Below are positions 1 through 6,004 of a stretch of 6,085 nt of DNA, one piece after another; position 1 is the stretch's first letter; every line of letters starts with the position of its first letter. Source of the DNA: an archaeon (GTDB taxonomy: Archaea; Methanobacteriota; Methanobacteria; Methanobacteriales; Methanobacteriaceae); contig JAKSUD010000059.1 of NCBI GenBank assembly GCA_024409185.1, forward strand, positions 1 through 6,085. The letters are read 5' to 3'. Under the pieces are notes generated by a model. The model did not search any database. It was given only the letters and a program-made list of their open reading frames with translations, and was not told the DNA's origin. The position numbers and the translations under genes are program-made.

Positions 1-60
1 TTTTTATAATTTTTCTACTTTTTATATTATTTTTTTAAATATTATCTTCTATTTTTAGTA
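1..60 (+). terminator. T-tract region, possible archaeal terminator
   Basis: Repeated runs of T (around 1-5, 11-15, 20-24 and 31-36) with no open frame. Archaeal intrinsic termination uses T-tracts on the coding strand, so this could end a gene that lies to the left of the window on the plus strand. No hairpin was seen. Background AT content is very high, so the call is weak. Confidence 0.25.
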
Positions 61-82
61 AAATATTAATGTATTATTTACA

Positions 83-114
83 TAATTATTAATAATTAAA
101 TAATGCATATAAAT
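83..114 (+). promoter_or_regulatory. Candidate promoter of the metallophosphoesterase gene
   Basis: A TATA-like stretch, CATATAAAT, lies at 106-114, about 37 bases before the ATG at 151. Transcription would start roughly 25 bases downstream, leaving a short leader that holds the Shine-Dalgarno site. Just upstream is a perfect 16-bp palindrome, TAATTATTAATAATTA (83-98), which could be an operator or could be chance in such AT-rich DNA. The call rests on position and consensus only. Confidence 0.35.
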
Positions 115-141
115 TATTGAATTAAGTACATCTAATTATTG

Positions 142-146
142 AGGAG
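142..146 (+). promoter_or_regulatory. Shine-Dalgarno site AGGAG deciding the start at 151
   Basis: AGGAG ends four bases before ATG 151. The TTG at 139, the first possible start of the open frame, lies upstream of this site and overlaps none of the usual spacing, so ATG 151 is preferred. Confidence 0.7.
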
Positions 147-150
147 TATT

Positions 151-1257
151 ATGAATTTTCAAAAAAACAGAATGTTATTAGGAATTCCATTTTTTGTGAT
201 TATTAACTTTTTTATCTTAAAATATACTATTTTATTATTTAGAGAAGAATTTAATGAATGGTATTTACTTATATTAGCTATATTTTTAGGCATCCTACAT
301 ATTTTACCAATTATTTATGAAAGTGATAAATCTACTGTTTTAGGTCGTTTTGTAGCTAAAACAATGGGTGTTTGGACTTGGATTTTAATGTTTTTAACAA
401 TGGATGTAGTAGCTATTTATATTCTTGATTATGTATTTACTATTCCAAAATGGATAATGTGTCTTATTTTAGCTATTGTACCTATTCTTACAATTTATAA
501 TTATTATCATGCCCATGATTTGAAAATTAATGAGCAAATTATTGAATTAAATAATTTAAAAGAAGAAATGGATATTGTACACTTTTCAGATGTTCATTTT
601 GGATCAATAAGACATAGAGAAATTATTGAAAAAGTTGCAAAAGGATTAAAATAATTAGAAAATTCATGTGATTTAGCTATTATCTCTGGAGATTTAGCTG
701 ATGGAACCTCAGAAGTAGAAAGTGATGATTTTTTAGCACTTAAAGAAGTTAATATGCCAATTATTTTTACACCTGGAAATCATGATTTTTATCCTGGAAT
801 TGAAGATGTATTTGAAGCTTGCAGACAAGCAGGAATAATTATTTTAGATAATCAATCAACTGAATATAAATGTTTAAATATATTTGGTTTAACTTTTAGT
901 TTTGGAAGTCGTGGACCTTTAAATGCGAATAATTATATTGATGGGAACAAATTATTATCTTCTATTAAAGAAGATTTTGTGAATATTATGATTTATCATA
1001 TACCAAGTAATTGGGAAGATTTCTCAAGATTAGGATTTGATATTCAATTATCTGGTCACACTCATGGTGGGCAATTTTATCCAGCTATTTGGATTTGTAA
1101 AGCATTATTTGGTTATAATAAAGGTCTTTTTAAAGATAATTTTGGAGGAATTAGAGATAAATACCTTCATGTTACAACAGGTGTTGGATCAATGGGTTAT
1201 CCAATGAGATGGGGAACTGATAGCGAACTTGTTGTTTTAAAATTAAGAAAAAAGTAA
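151..1257 (+). pseudogene. Membrane-anchored calcineurin-like metallophosphoesterase, interrupted by an in-frame stop
   Basis: Predicted metal-dependent phosphohydrolase of the calcineurin-like superfamily, close in layout to the membrane-linked YkuE/YaeI-type enzymes. The substrate is unknown. Numbering from ATG 151, residues 9-30, 37-56, 70-92 and 100-118 look like four membrane helices. Positive charges before helix 1 and between helices 2 and 3 suggest that both the N-terminus and the catalytic domain face the cytoplasm. The metal-binding motifs are all present and in order: D147-x-H149, G180-D181, G209-N-H-D212, H283 and G-H303-T-H305-G-G. Codon 168 (652-654) is TAA. The frame continues on both sides of it without a shift, so the first piece (167 aa) has only the DxH motif and the rest lacks a proper start. 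An ATG at 754 exists but has no good ribosome site and would miss both DxH and GD. The full reading would be 368 residues. It is either a recent nonsense mutation or a sequence error; the family call is firm, activity is doubtful. Confidence 0.85.
652..654 (+). other. In-frame TAA stop inside the metallophosphoesterase
   Basis: The codons run Gly-Leu-Lys, TAA, Leu-Glu-Asn, with the same frame before and after. A single base change from GAA, CAA or AAA would create it. TAA is not the pyrrolysine codon (TAG), so known recoding in methanogens does not explain it. Confidence 0.9.
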
Positions 1258-1290
1258 TTATTAGTTATAAAGATTAAGAAAAAAGTAATT
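1242..1290 (+). repeat. 18-bp direct repeat at the metallophosphoesterase stop codon
   Basis: ATTAAGAAAAAAGTAATT occurs at 1242-1259 and again, identically, at 1273-1290, offset by 31 bases. The first copy spans the last codons and the stop of the phosphoesterase gene; the second lies in the intergenic region. It looks like a small local duplication of the gene's 3' end. Confidence 0.75.
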
Positions 1291-1306
1291 TAAAGTTAAT
1301 TTTAAA

Positions 1307-1314
1307 TTTATAAT
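1307..1314 (+). promoter_or_regulatory. Candidate TATA box before the first EFR1-type gene
   Basis: TTTATAAT lies about 39 bases before ATG 1353 in the 95-base gap after the phosphoesterase. The spacing suits an archaeal promoter with a short leader. The AT-rich background makes chance matches common. Confidence 0.3.
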
Positions 1315-1352
1315 TATATTATTAATGTTTATTATATCTAAGAGATGAGAAT

Positions 1353-2108
1353 ATGATTTTATATTTTACTGGAACTGGAAATAGTCGTTATTTGGCTGAA
1401 GGAATAGCTAAAATAACTGGGGATGATGAAATAGTTTCTATTAATGAACTTATGAAAGTTAAAGATGGAGATACTTTTAAATCAGAAAAACCTTTTGTTT
1501 TTGTTGCTCCAGTTTATGCTTGGAAAATACCTATTGTTATGTCTGAGTTTATTAAAAATAGTAAATTTATTGGGCCTAAAGAAGCTTACCTTATTGTAAA
1601 TTGTGGAAGTACTATTGCTGGAACTTATTCTTATGCTAAAGATGATTTTAAAGAAGTTGGACTTGATATAAAAGGATTTGCAGGAATTAACATGCCTGAA
1701 AATTATATTGCATTCTTTAAAGCTCCTGATGAAGTTGAAGCAGATAAAATCATAGCTAAAGCAAGAGATAAAATAACTGAAATAGCTGCTATGATTAAAA
1801 ATAATGAATCTTTCTTTATTAGATCTGGTAAAATTTATGGAAGACCTTTATCTCTTATATTAAACAAGCCATTTTATAAATTTAAAGTTTCTTCAAAAGG
1901 ATTCCACACTTTAGATAATTGTAATTCTTGTGGTAAATGTGTAAGCCTTTGTCCTTTAAATGGTATTGATTTGGTAAATAATAAACCTAAATGGAATGGT
2001 AAGTGTACTCATTGTATGGCTTGTATTTGTGCTTGTCCTAATGAAGCTATTGACTTTAATAAATCATCAGTTAGTAAAAGAAGATATTATTTAAAAGATA
2101 AATTTTAA
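1353..2108 (+). CDS. EFR1-type flavodoxin-ferredoxin fusion protein (copy 1)
   Basis: Predicted cytoplasmic electron carrier of 251 residues, of the type annotated as 'EFR1 family ferrodoxin' in methanogens and anaerobes. The N-terminal part is flavodoxin-like: a beta strand runs into the phosphate-binding loop FTGTGNSRYLAEG (residues 5-17), which should hold FMN, and a second conserved patch PFVFVAPVYAWKIP follows near residues 47-60. The C-terminal part is a bacterial-type ferredoxin with two [4Fe-4S] motifs: C190-x2-C193-x2-C196-x3-C200-P and C218-x2-C221-x2-C224-x3-C228-P. An additional Cys226 sits inside the second motif. There is no signal peptide or membrane segment. ATG 1353 follows GAGATGA (1342-1348), a near match to the expected ribosome site, at four bases. 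A paralog of the same length follows 88 bases downstream. Donor and acceptor partners are not known from sequence. Confidence 0.92.
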   Translation: MILYFTGTGNSRYLAEGIAKITGDDEIVSINELMKVKDGDTFKSEKPFVFVAPVYAWKIPIVMSEFIKNSKFIGPKEAYLIVNCGSTIAGTYSYAKDDFKEVGLDIKGFAGINMPENYIAFFKAPDEVEADKIIAKARDKITEIAAMIKNNESFFIRSGKIYGRPLSLILNKPFYKFKVSSKGFHTLDNCNSCGKCVSLCPLNGIDLVNNKPKWNGKCTHCMACICACPNEAIDFNKSSVSKRRYYLKDKF

Positions 2109-2140
2109 TTAGTTGTTAATTTAAATATTAATTTAGATTA

Positions 2141-2149
2141 TTATAAATA
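2141..2149 (+). promoter_or_regulatory. Candidate TATA box before the second EFR1-type gene
   Basis: TTATAAATA lies about 48 bases before ATG 2197, inside the 88-base gap between the paralogs. The gap is long enough for the second gene to have its own promoter, although read-through from the first is equally possible. Confidence 0.3.
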
Positions 2150-2196
2150 CAGATTGATTTATTATTTTATAATTTAAGACTTTATTATGTGATTTT

Positions 2197-2952
2197 ATGA
2201 TTATATATTTTAGTGGAACTGGAAATAGTCGTTATGTAGCAGAAGGATTAGCTAAAATTCTTGATGATAGACTTGTATCTGCTACTGATTTAATTAAATT
2301 TAAAGAAAAAGATACTTTTAATTCCAAAAAACCTTTTGTTTTTGTTGGTCCTGCTTATGTGGGTAGGTTTCCAAAAGTATTTAGAAAGTTTATTAAAGAA
2401 AGTATGTTTTTAGGACCAAGAGGTGCTTATGTTGTTATAACTTGTGCAGCTTCTCCTGGAGATGCTTATGGTTCTATTGTAGCGGATTTAAAGAGAGTAG
2501 GGCTTTCAGTTAAAGGATTTTCTTATGTTGAAATGCCTACAAATTATATTGTAATGTTTAACCCACCTAATAAAGAAGATGCAAGTAAAATGGTTGCAGA
2601 AGCTAAAATAAAAACTATTGAGATTGGAAATAAAATTAAAGAAGACCAATCTTTTGTTGAAACTCCTGGAGGTTTTGCAAATAAATTCACATCTGTATTT
2701 GCTTATCCTATAGCTAATTTGTTCTTTAAATCTAAGAAATTTAAAACAACTGATAAATGTAATGGATGTGGAGCTTGTGCTTTGTTATGTCCTTTTGAAT
2801 CTATTCACATAGAGAATGATAAGCCAGTTTGGAGAGGAAAATGTACTCATTGTATGGCTTGTATTTCTGCTTGTCCTAATGAAGCTATTGAGTATGGAAA
2901 TAAATCAAAAGGTAAAAATAGGTATTATTTAAAGGATAAATTTGAATTATGA
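2197..2952 (+). CDS. EFR1-type flavodoxin-ferredoxin fusion protein (copy 2)
   Basis: Tandem paralog of the preceding gene, also 251 residues and roughly half identical to it by eye. It has the same two-part layout: an FMN-binding loop FSGTGNSRYVAEG at residues 5-17, a central flavodoxin-like region, and a C-terminal pair of [4Fe-4S] motifs, C188-x2-C191-x2-C194-x3-C198-P and C216-x2-C219-x2-C222-x3-C226-P. The position matching the extra Cys226 of copy 1 is Ser here. Both copies close with nearly the same tail, RYYLKDKF. The middle third (residues about 80-175) has diverged most, which suggests different partners or substrates rather than simple dosage. ATG 2197 is preceded by GTGAT (2189-2193) at three bases. 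The aldo/keto reductase gene starts 55 bases after its stop, so the two are probably co-transcribed. Predicted role: soluble flavin/Fe-S electron transfer; the specific reaction is unknown. Confidence 0.92.
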   Translation: MIIYFSGTGNSRYVAEGLAKILDDRLVSATDLIKFKEKDTFNSKKPFVFVGPAYVGRFPKVFRKFIKESMFLGPRGAYVVITCAASPGDAYGSIVADLKRVGLSVKGFSYVEMPTNYIVMFNPPNKEDASKMVAEAKIKTIEIGNKIKEDQSFVETPGGFANKFTSVFAYPIANLFFKSKKFKTTDKCNGCGACALLCPFESIHIENDKPVWRGKCTHCMACISACPNEAIEYGNKSKGKNRYYLKDKFEL

Positions 2953-3000
2953 TGTTGTTATTATCTTATTAACTTTATTATATTGAAAGTTTATTTAAGT

Positions 3001-3005
3001 GGTGA
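3001..3005 (+). promoter_or_regulatory. Shine-Dalgarno site GGTGA deciding the start at 3008
   Basis: GGTGA pairs with the archaeal 16S 3' end and ends two bases before ATG 3008. The two GTG codons at 2999 and 3002 overlap this site, so they are unlikely starts. The short spacing matches the other genes here, which also use the GTGA part of the anti-Shine-Dalgarno pairing. Confidence 0.6.
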
Positions 3006-3007
3006 AA

Positions 3008-4272
3008 ATGGTTAAAAGAGTAATTAAAAAGAATGGAGATGAAATATTTCCAATTGGTCTTGGATGTATGAGATTTCCAACTGATAAAGGGAATATTGAT
3101 GAAGAAACCACTAAAGAATTCATTATGTATGGTATAAATAATGGTATAAATTATCTTGATACTGCTTATGCTTATCATAATGGTGCAAATGAACCATTTT
3201 TAGGAAGAATTTTAAAAATTAAAGATGAAAATGGTGTTACTTATAGAGATAAAATTAAATTAGCTACTAAACTTCCATCATGGTTAGTTAAATCAAGAGA
3301 AGATATGGATTCTTTTTTAAATGAACAATTAGAGAGACTTCAAACAGATTATGTTGATTATTATTATGTTCATAATGTTGATTTAACTGCTCTTAAACGT
3401 CTTGAAGATTTAGGAGTTTATGATTTTTTAACTAAAGCTAAAGAAAAAGGGTTAATTAAAAATGCTGGTTTTTCATTCCATGGGTCTCCTGATGAATTTA
3501 ATGAATTAGTTGACCATTATGATTGGGACGTGTGTCTTGTACAGTATAACTATCTTGATACTAATATTCAAGCAGGAATTGAAGGTATTAAATATGCTCA
3601 TTCTAAAGGATTAGGTGTATTTATCATGGAACCTTTAAAAGGAGGTTTACTTGCAAGAAGTCTTCCTGATGAATGTGAAAATTTATTTAAAGAAAAAGAC
3701 CCTTCAAGATCTAATGCTGATTGGGCTTTTAGCTGGCTTTTAAATCATGAAGAGATAACTTGTGTATTATCTGGTATTGATAATATGGATAAAATGCAAG
3801 AGAATTTAGCTATTGGTCATAGAGTTAAACCTAATTCTTTTTCTGATGAGGAAATAGCTACTGTTAATGAAGTTCAAGAAATTATTCAATCTTTACTTAA
3901 GATTAATTGTGCTACTTGTGGATATTGTCTTCCATGTCCAAGAGGAGTAAACATTCCTGAATGTTTTAGTATTTATAATGATAAGTATCTCTTTAATAAA
4001 AAAGGTGTAGGTCCTATTTCTAATGCTTTTATGAGATATTGTATGATTGTAGGGGAGTAACTAATAAAAAAGCAAGTGCAGGGCTTTGTAATCAATGTGG
4101 AAGATGTTCTACATTTTGTCCACAATTTTTAGATATTCCGAAAGAATTAAAAGTAGTTAAAAAAGAATTTGAAAAACCTGGATTTAATCATATGATGACT
4201 TTCTTTAAAAAGGTAGGATTGCCTTTTGTTACAAAGGTAAGTAAAGTTATTGACTTATTTAAAGATTTTTAA
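3008..4272 (+). pseudogene. Aldo/keto reductase with C-terminal [4Fe-4S] tail, frameshifted near the end
   Basis: Predicted NAD(P)H-dependent oxidoreductase of the aldo/keto reductase TIM-barrel superfamily, in the subgroup with a ferredoxin-like tail. The barrel starts with IGLGCMRFP and carries the expected catalytic tetrad: D51 (in LDTAYAYHN), Y56, K88 and H122 (YVHNV). MEPLKGG near 207-213 and the SGIDNMDKMQENL region from about 255 fit the cofactor-binding end. The tail holds C301-x2-C304-x2-C307-x2-C310-P and, after the frame break, C361-x2-C364-x2-C367-x3-C371-P (numbered as if the frame were restored). As read, translation ends at TAA 4058-4060, giving 350 residues without the second Cys motif. 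The rest continues in the minus-one frame to 4272. One extra G in the run at 4052-4055 restores a protein of about 421 residues reading VGGVTNKKAS across the join. No independent start with a ribosome site exists for the downstream piece. The barrel is intact, so a truncated enzyme may still fold. The substrate is unknown. Confidence 0.85.
4052..4060 (+). other. Frameshift site in the aldo/keto reductase gene
   Basis: Four Gs (4052-4055) are followed by AGTAA. In the upstream frame this reads Val-Gly-Glu-stop. Stepping back one base after GGG gives Gly-Gly-Val-Thr-Asn and then the second Cys motif. A lost G in a homopolymer is the simplest cause. There is no convincing two-tRNA slippery heptamer, so programmed minus-one shifting is less likely. 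Confidence 0.8.
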
Positions 4273-4279
4273 ATTTTAA

Positions 4280-4295
4280 TTATCTTCAAAGATAA
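4280..4295 (+). terminator. Small hairpin after the aldo/keto reductase, possible terminator
   Basis: TTATCTT (4280-4286) and AAGATAA (4289-4295) are perfect inverted arms around a CA; allowing a four-base loop gives a six-pair stem. It lies 8 bases past the stop, just after a T-rich stretch (4266-4277). A role in ending transcription is plausible but unproven, as the stem is weak and AT-rich. Confidence 0.3.
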
Positions 4296-4318
4296 AGTAA
4301 TTTATTTAAACTAAAAGT

Positions 4319-4392
4319 GAAATATTAAATTTAATTTATATTATCCTTAACGGTAAATTTATTAAATTAAAAGAAATATTAAATTTAATTTA
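4319..4392. repeat. 20-bp direct repeat in the convergent intergenic region
   Basis: GAAATATTAAATTTAATTTA occurs at 4319-4338 and 4373-4392, offset by 54 bases. Each copy contains the palindrome ATTAAATTTAAT, so it reads alike on both strands. The second copy overlaps the end of the transporter gene. The pair lies where two converging transcripts would end, so a role in bidirectional termination is possible; replication slippage is a simpler origin. Confidence 0.65.
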
Positions 4393-5860
4393 AATTATTA
4401 CTTTTAGATTTTTTAATATCTAATTTTTTAGTTATTAAATAGGCTAAAATTGGACCTATAATTAATATTAAAATAAGTGCTCCTCTAATAATTAATTCTT
4501 TTGTAGGGGCTGTGAATATAAAACTTAAAACTCCAGAAATCCATAAAATAATTAAAATAATTGGAGTTATATATTTTATGCAGTATTTCCACCAATTTCC
4601 TACTTTAAATAATGTATTTTCATTTAAAATTTCCATTAATTTATCCATGGAGTAAATATATCCAAATATGATACATTCTATAATGATTATTAAAAGTAAA
4701 ATAACATTATTTAACATAGAATCTACTATGCCTAATAAGTAAGATCCAAAACTTGTTGCATAAATCATTGAAACTAAAAATCCAATTATGCATAGAATAG
4801 TAGTTACTTTTTTTCTTGAAAGTTTGAATTTATCTCCTATAGATGAACTAATTAATTCTAACATAGAAATAAGTGAAGTTATTCCTGCAATTAAAATGCA
4901 TAAGAAAAATATAGGTCCTAATATATAAGATACAGGTCCCATTACATTAAATACTTCCGGGAATGCAATAAATGCTAAACCAGTTCCTTCTATAATTAAT
5001 TGGTTAAATGGAATTCCACTTGTTAAAACCATAAATCCTAAAATTGAAAATACTCCAATTGCATTTACTACTTCAAATCCACAATTTGCAAAAATAGTCA
5101 TTACTGCATTTTTGGTTAAATTAGTTTTTTCAGGTAAATAACTTGAATATGTTAAAATAATACCCATACCCAAGGATAGTGAGAAAATTATCTGTCCAAA
5201 TGCAGCAAGCCATATATTTAAATTTCCAAGTGCATTCCAATCAATAGTAAAAAATTCTTTAATTCCTATTGATGCACCAGGCATTGTTAAAGAATAAATT
5301 ACAATTCCAATCATTATAACAAACATTAAAGGAACAAGTATATTAACTGCTTTTCCAACACCATCATTTAAATCTTTATGGCAGATAAACCAAATTAAAA
5401 TCCATATGACTAAAATAGAAATTCCAACTAATGGTACGAAATGTAAGACATTACTTGATTGAACAACATTGGTAGTGAAATAAGTAGCTGGATTTGCACC
5501 CCATGCTTTAGTAAAGCTTAAGAAGAAATAAATCAGGTCCCATCCAACGATACATATATAATAAGTTGTTATTAAAAAGACTGTAATAATGATTAACCAT
5601 CCAATAATTTGAAGTTTATCTCCAACTTTTTGGAATGTATTAATTAATGATTCTTTAAATTTAAGTCCAAGGGAACTTTCAAGAAATATAAAAGGTAATC
5701 CTAGTACTAAAATAGCTATTATATAAGGTATTAAAAAAGTCCCATGACCATTTGTGTAATAGATATAAGGAAATCTCCAAATATTTCCTAAACCTACCGC
5801 AGAACCAATCATGGCCATTAAAAAAATATAATTATTGTTCCAAGTAGTTCTCTCACTCAT
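4385..5860 (-). CDS. NSS-family sodium-dependent transporter, probably for amino acids
   Basis: Complete 491-residue membrane transporter of the neurotransmitter:sodium symporter (SNF) family, which imports amino acids with Na+. About 12 helices are visible, near residues 10-35, 41-62, 84-113, 141-161, 168-192, 213-239, 249-281, 308-340, 351-369, 373-402, 428-450 and 457-476. Helix 1 has the signature GSAVGLGNIWRFPY (19-32). Matching by hand to LeuT, the Na1 residues are A21, N26, S227 and N259, and the Na2 residues are G19, V22, A325, T328 and S329 (AGITS). E263 falls on LeuT Glu290, the mark of chloride-independent bacterial members. The unwound part of helix 6 reads SLSLGMG (227-233), with Met where LeuT has Phe259, as I recall for the hydrophobic amino acid transporter MhsT. 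The start at 5860 has a GTGA ribosome site (5865-5868) four bases upstream. It is transcribed towards the reductase, so it is a separate unit. Confidence 0.95.
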   Translation of the reverse strand: MSERTTWNNNYIFLMAMIGSAVGLGNIWRFPYIYYTNGHGTFLIPYIIAILVLGLPFIFLESSLGLKFKESLINTFQKVGDKLQIIGWLIIITVFLITTYYICIVGWDLIYFFLSFTKAWGANPATYFTTNVVQSSNVLHFVPLVGISILVIWILIWFICHKDLNDGVGKAVNILVPLMFVIMIGIVIYSLTMPGASIGIKEFFTIDWNALGNLNIWLAAFGQIIFSLSLGMGIILTYSSYLPEKTNLTKNAVMTIFANCGFEVVNAIGVFSILGFMVLTSGIPFNQLIIEGTGLAFIAFPEVFNVMGPVSYILGPIFFLCILIAGITSLISMLELISSSIGDKFKLSRKKVTTILCIIGFLVSMIYATSFGSYLLGIVDSMLNNVILLLIIIIECIIFGYIYSMDKLMEILNENTLFKVGNWWKYCIKYITPIILIILWISGVLSFIFTAPTKELIIRGALILILIIGPILAYLITKKLDIKKSKSNNLN

Positions 5861-5926
5861 TCTCTCACTTTTCCTTTGAAATATTTTTGTTTTTTTACTA
5901 AATATTTCTATTAGTTAATTTTTTAT

Positions 5927-5978
5927 TAAAAGTATTATATAAAATACACTTTATTTAAATTATATTATAATACTTTTA
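5927..5978. repeat. 13-bp perfect inverted repeat upstream of the transporter
   Basis: TAAAAGTATTATA (5927-5939) and TATAATACTTTTA (5966-5978) are exact inverted copies with a 26-base spacer. A third partial copy, AAAAGTA, lies at 5987-5993. The arrangement covers the proximal candidate TATA box, as expected for an operator that blocks TBP binding, but the DNA is so AT-rich that chance cannot be excluded. Confidence 0.6.
5936..5944 (-). promoter_or_regulatory. Candidate TATA box of the transporter gene (proximal)
   Basis: On the minus strand this reads TTTTATATA, a close match to the archaeal TATA consensus. It would place the transcript start near 5910 and give a leader of about 50 bases. 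It overlaps the proximal arm of the inverted repeat at 5927-5978. Confidence 0.4.
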
Positions 5979-5993
5979 TTTTTCTAAAAAGTA

Positions 5994-6001
5994 CTTATAT
6001 A
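5994..6001 (-). promoter_or_regulatory. Candidate TATA box of the transporter gene (distal)
   Basis: On the minus strand this reads TATATAAG, another acceptable TATA box. Use of this one would give a leader of about 110 bases containing the whole inverted repeat. It is an alternative to the proximal box. Confidence 0.3.
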
Positions 6002-6004
6002 TTG

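Noticed and set aside
652..654. Stop codon recoding as pyrrolysine or selenocysteine
   Set aside because: The codon is TAA; pyrrolysine uses TAG and selenocysteine uses TGA. The phosphoesterase family has no such residue at this point.
754..1257. A separate phosphoesterase gene starting at ATG 754
   Set aside because: It would lack the DxH and GD metal ligands and has no clear ribosome site. The reading frame is the same as the upstream piece, so it is the second half of one interrupted gene.
2978..3178. Minus-strand open frame of 66 codons over the start of the aldo/keto reductase
   Set aside because: It lies opposite a well-supported gene, resembles no known family, and is rich in Ile, Ser, Phe and Asn as expected from reading AT-rich coding DNA backwards.
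4045..4060. Programmed minus-one frameshifting at the G-run
   Set aside because: There is no good slippery heptamer and no stable downstream stem or pseudoknot by eye, and the only Shine-Dalgarno-like run (AGGGGAG) overlaps the slip site itself. A lost G is simpler.
4039..4272. A separate small ferredoxin-like gene after the reductase
   Set aside because: It would begin at a TTG inside the reductase, with no ribosome site, and the next in-frame ATG (4191) comes after the Cys motif. Its sequence is the normal tail of the reductase in a shifted frame.
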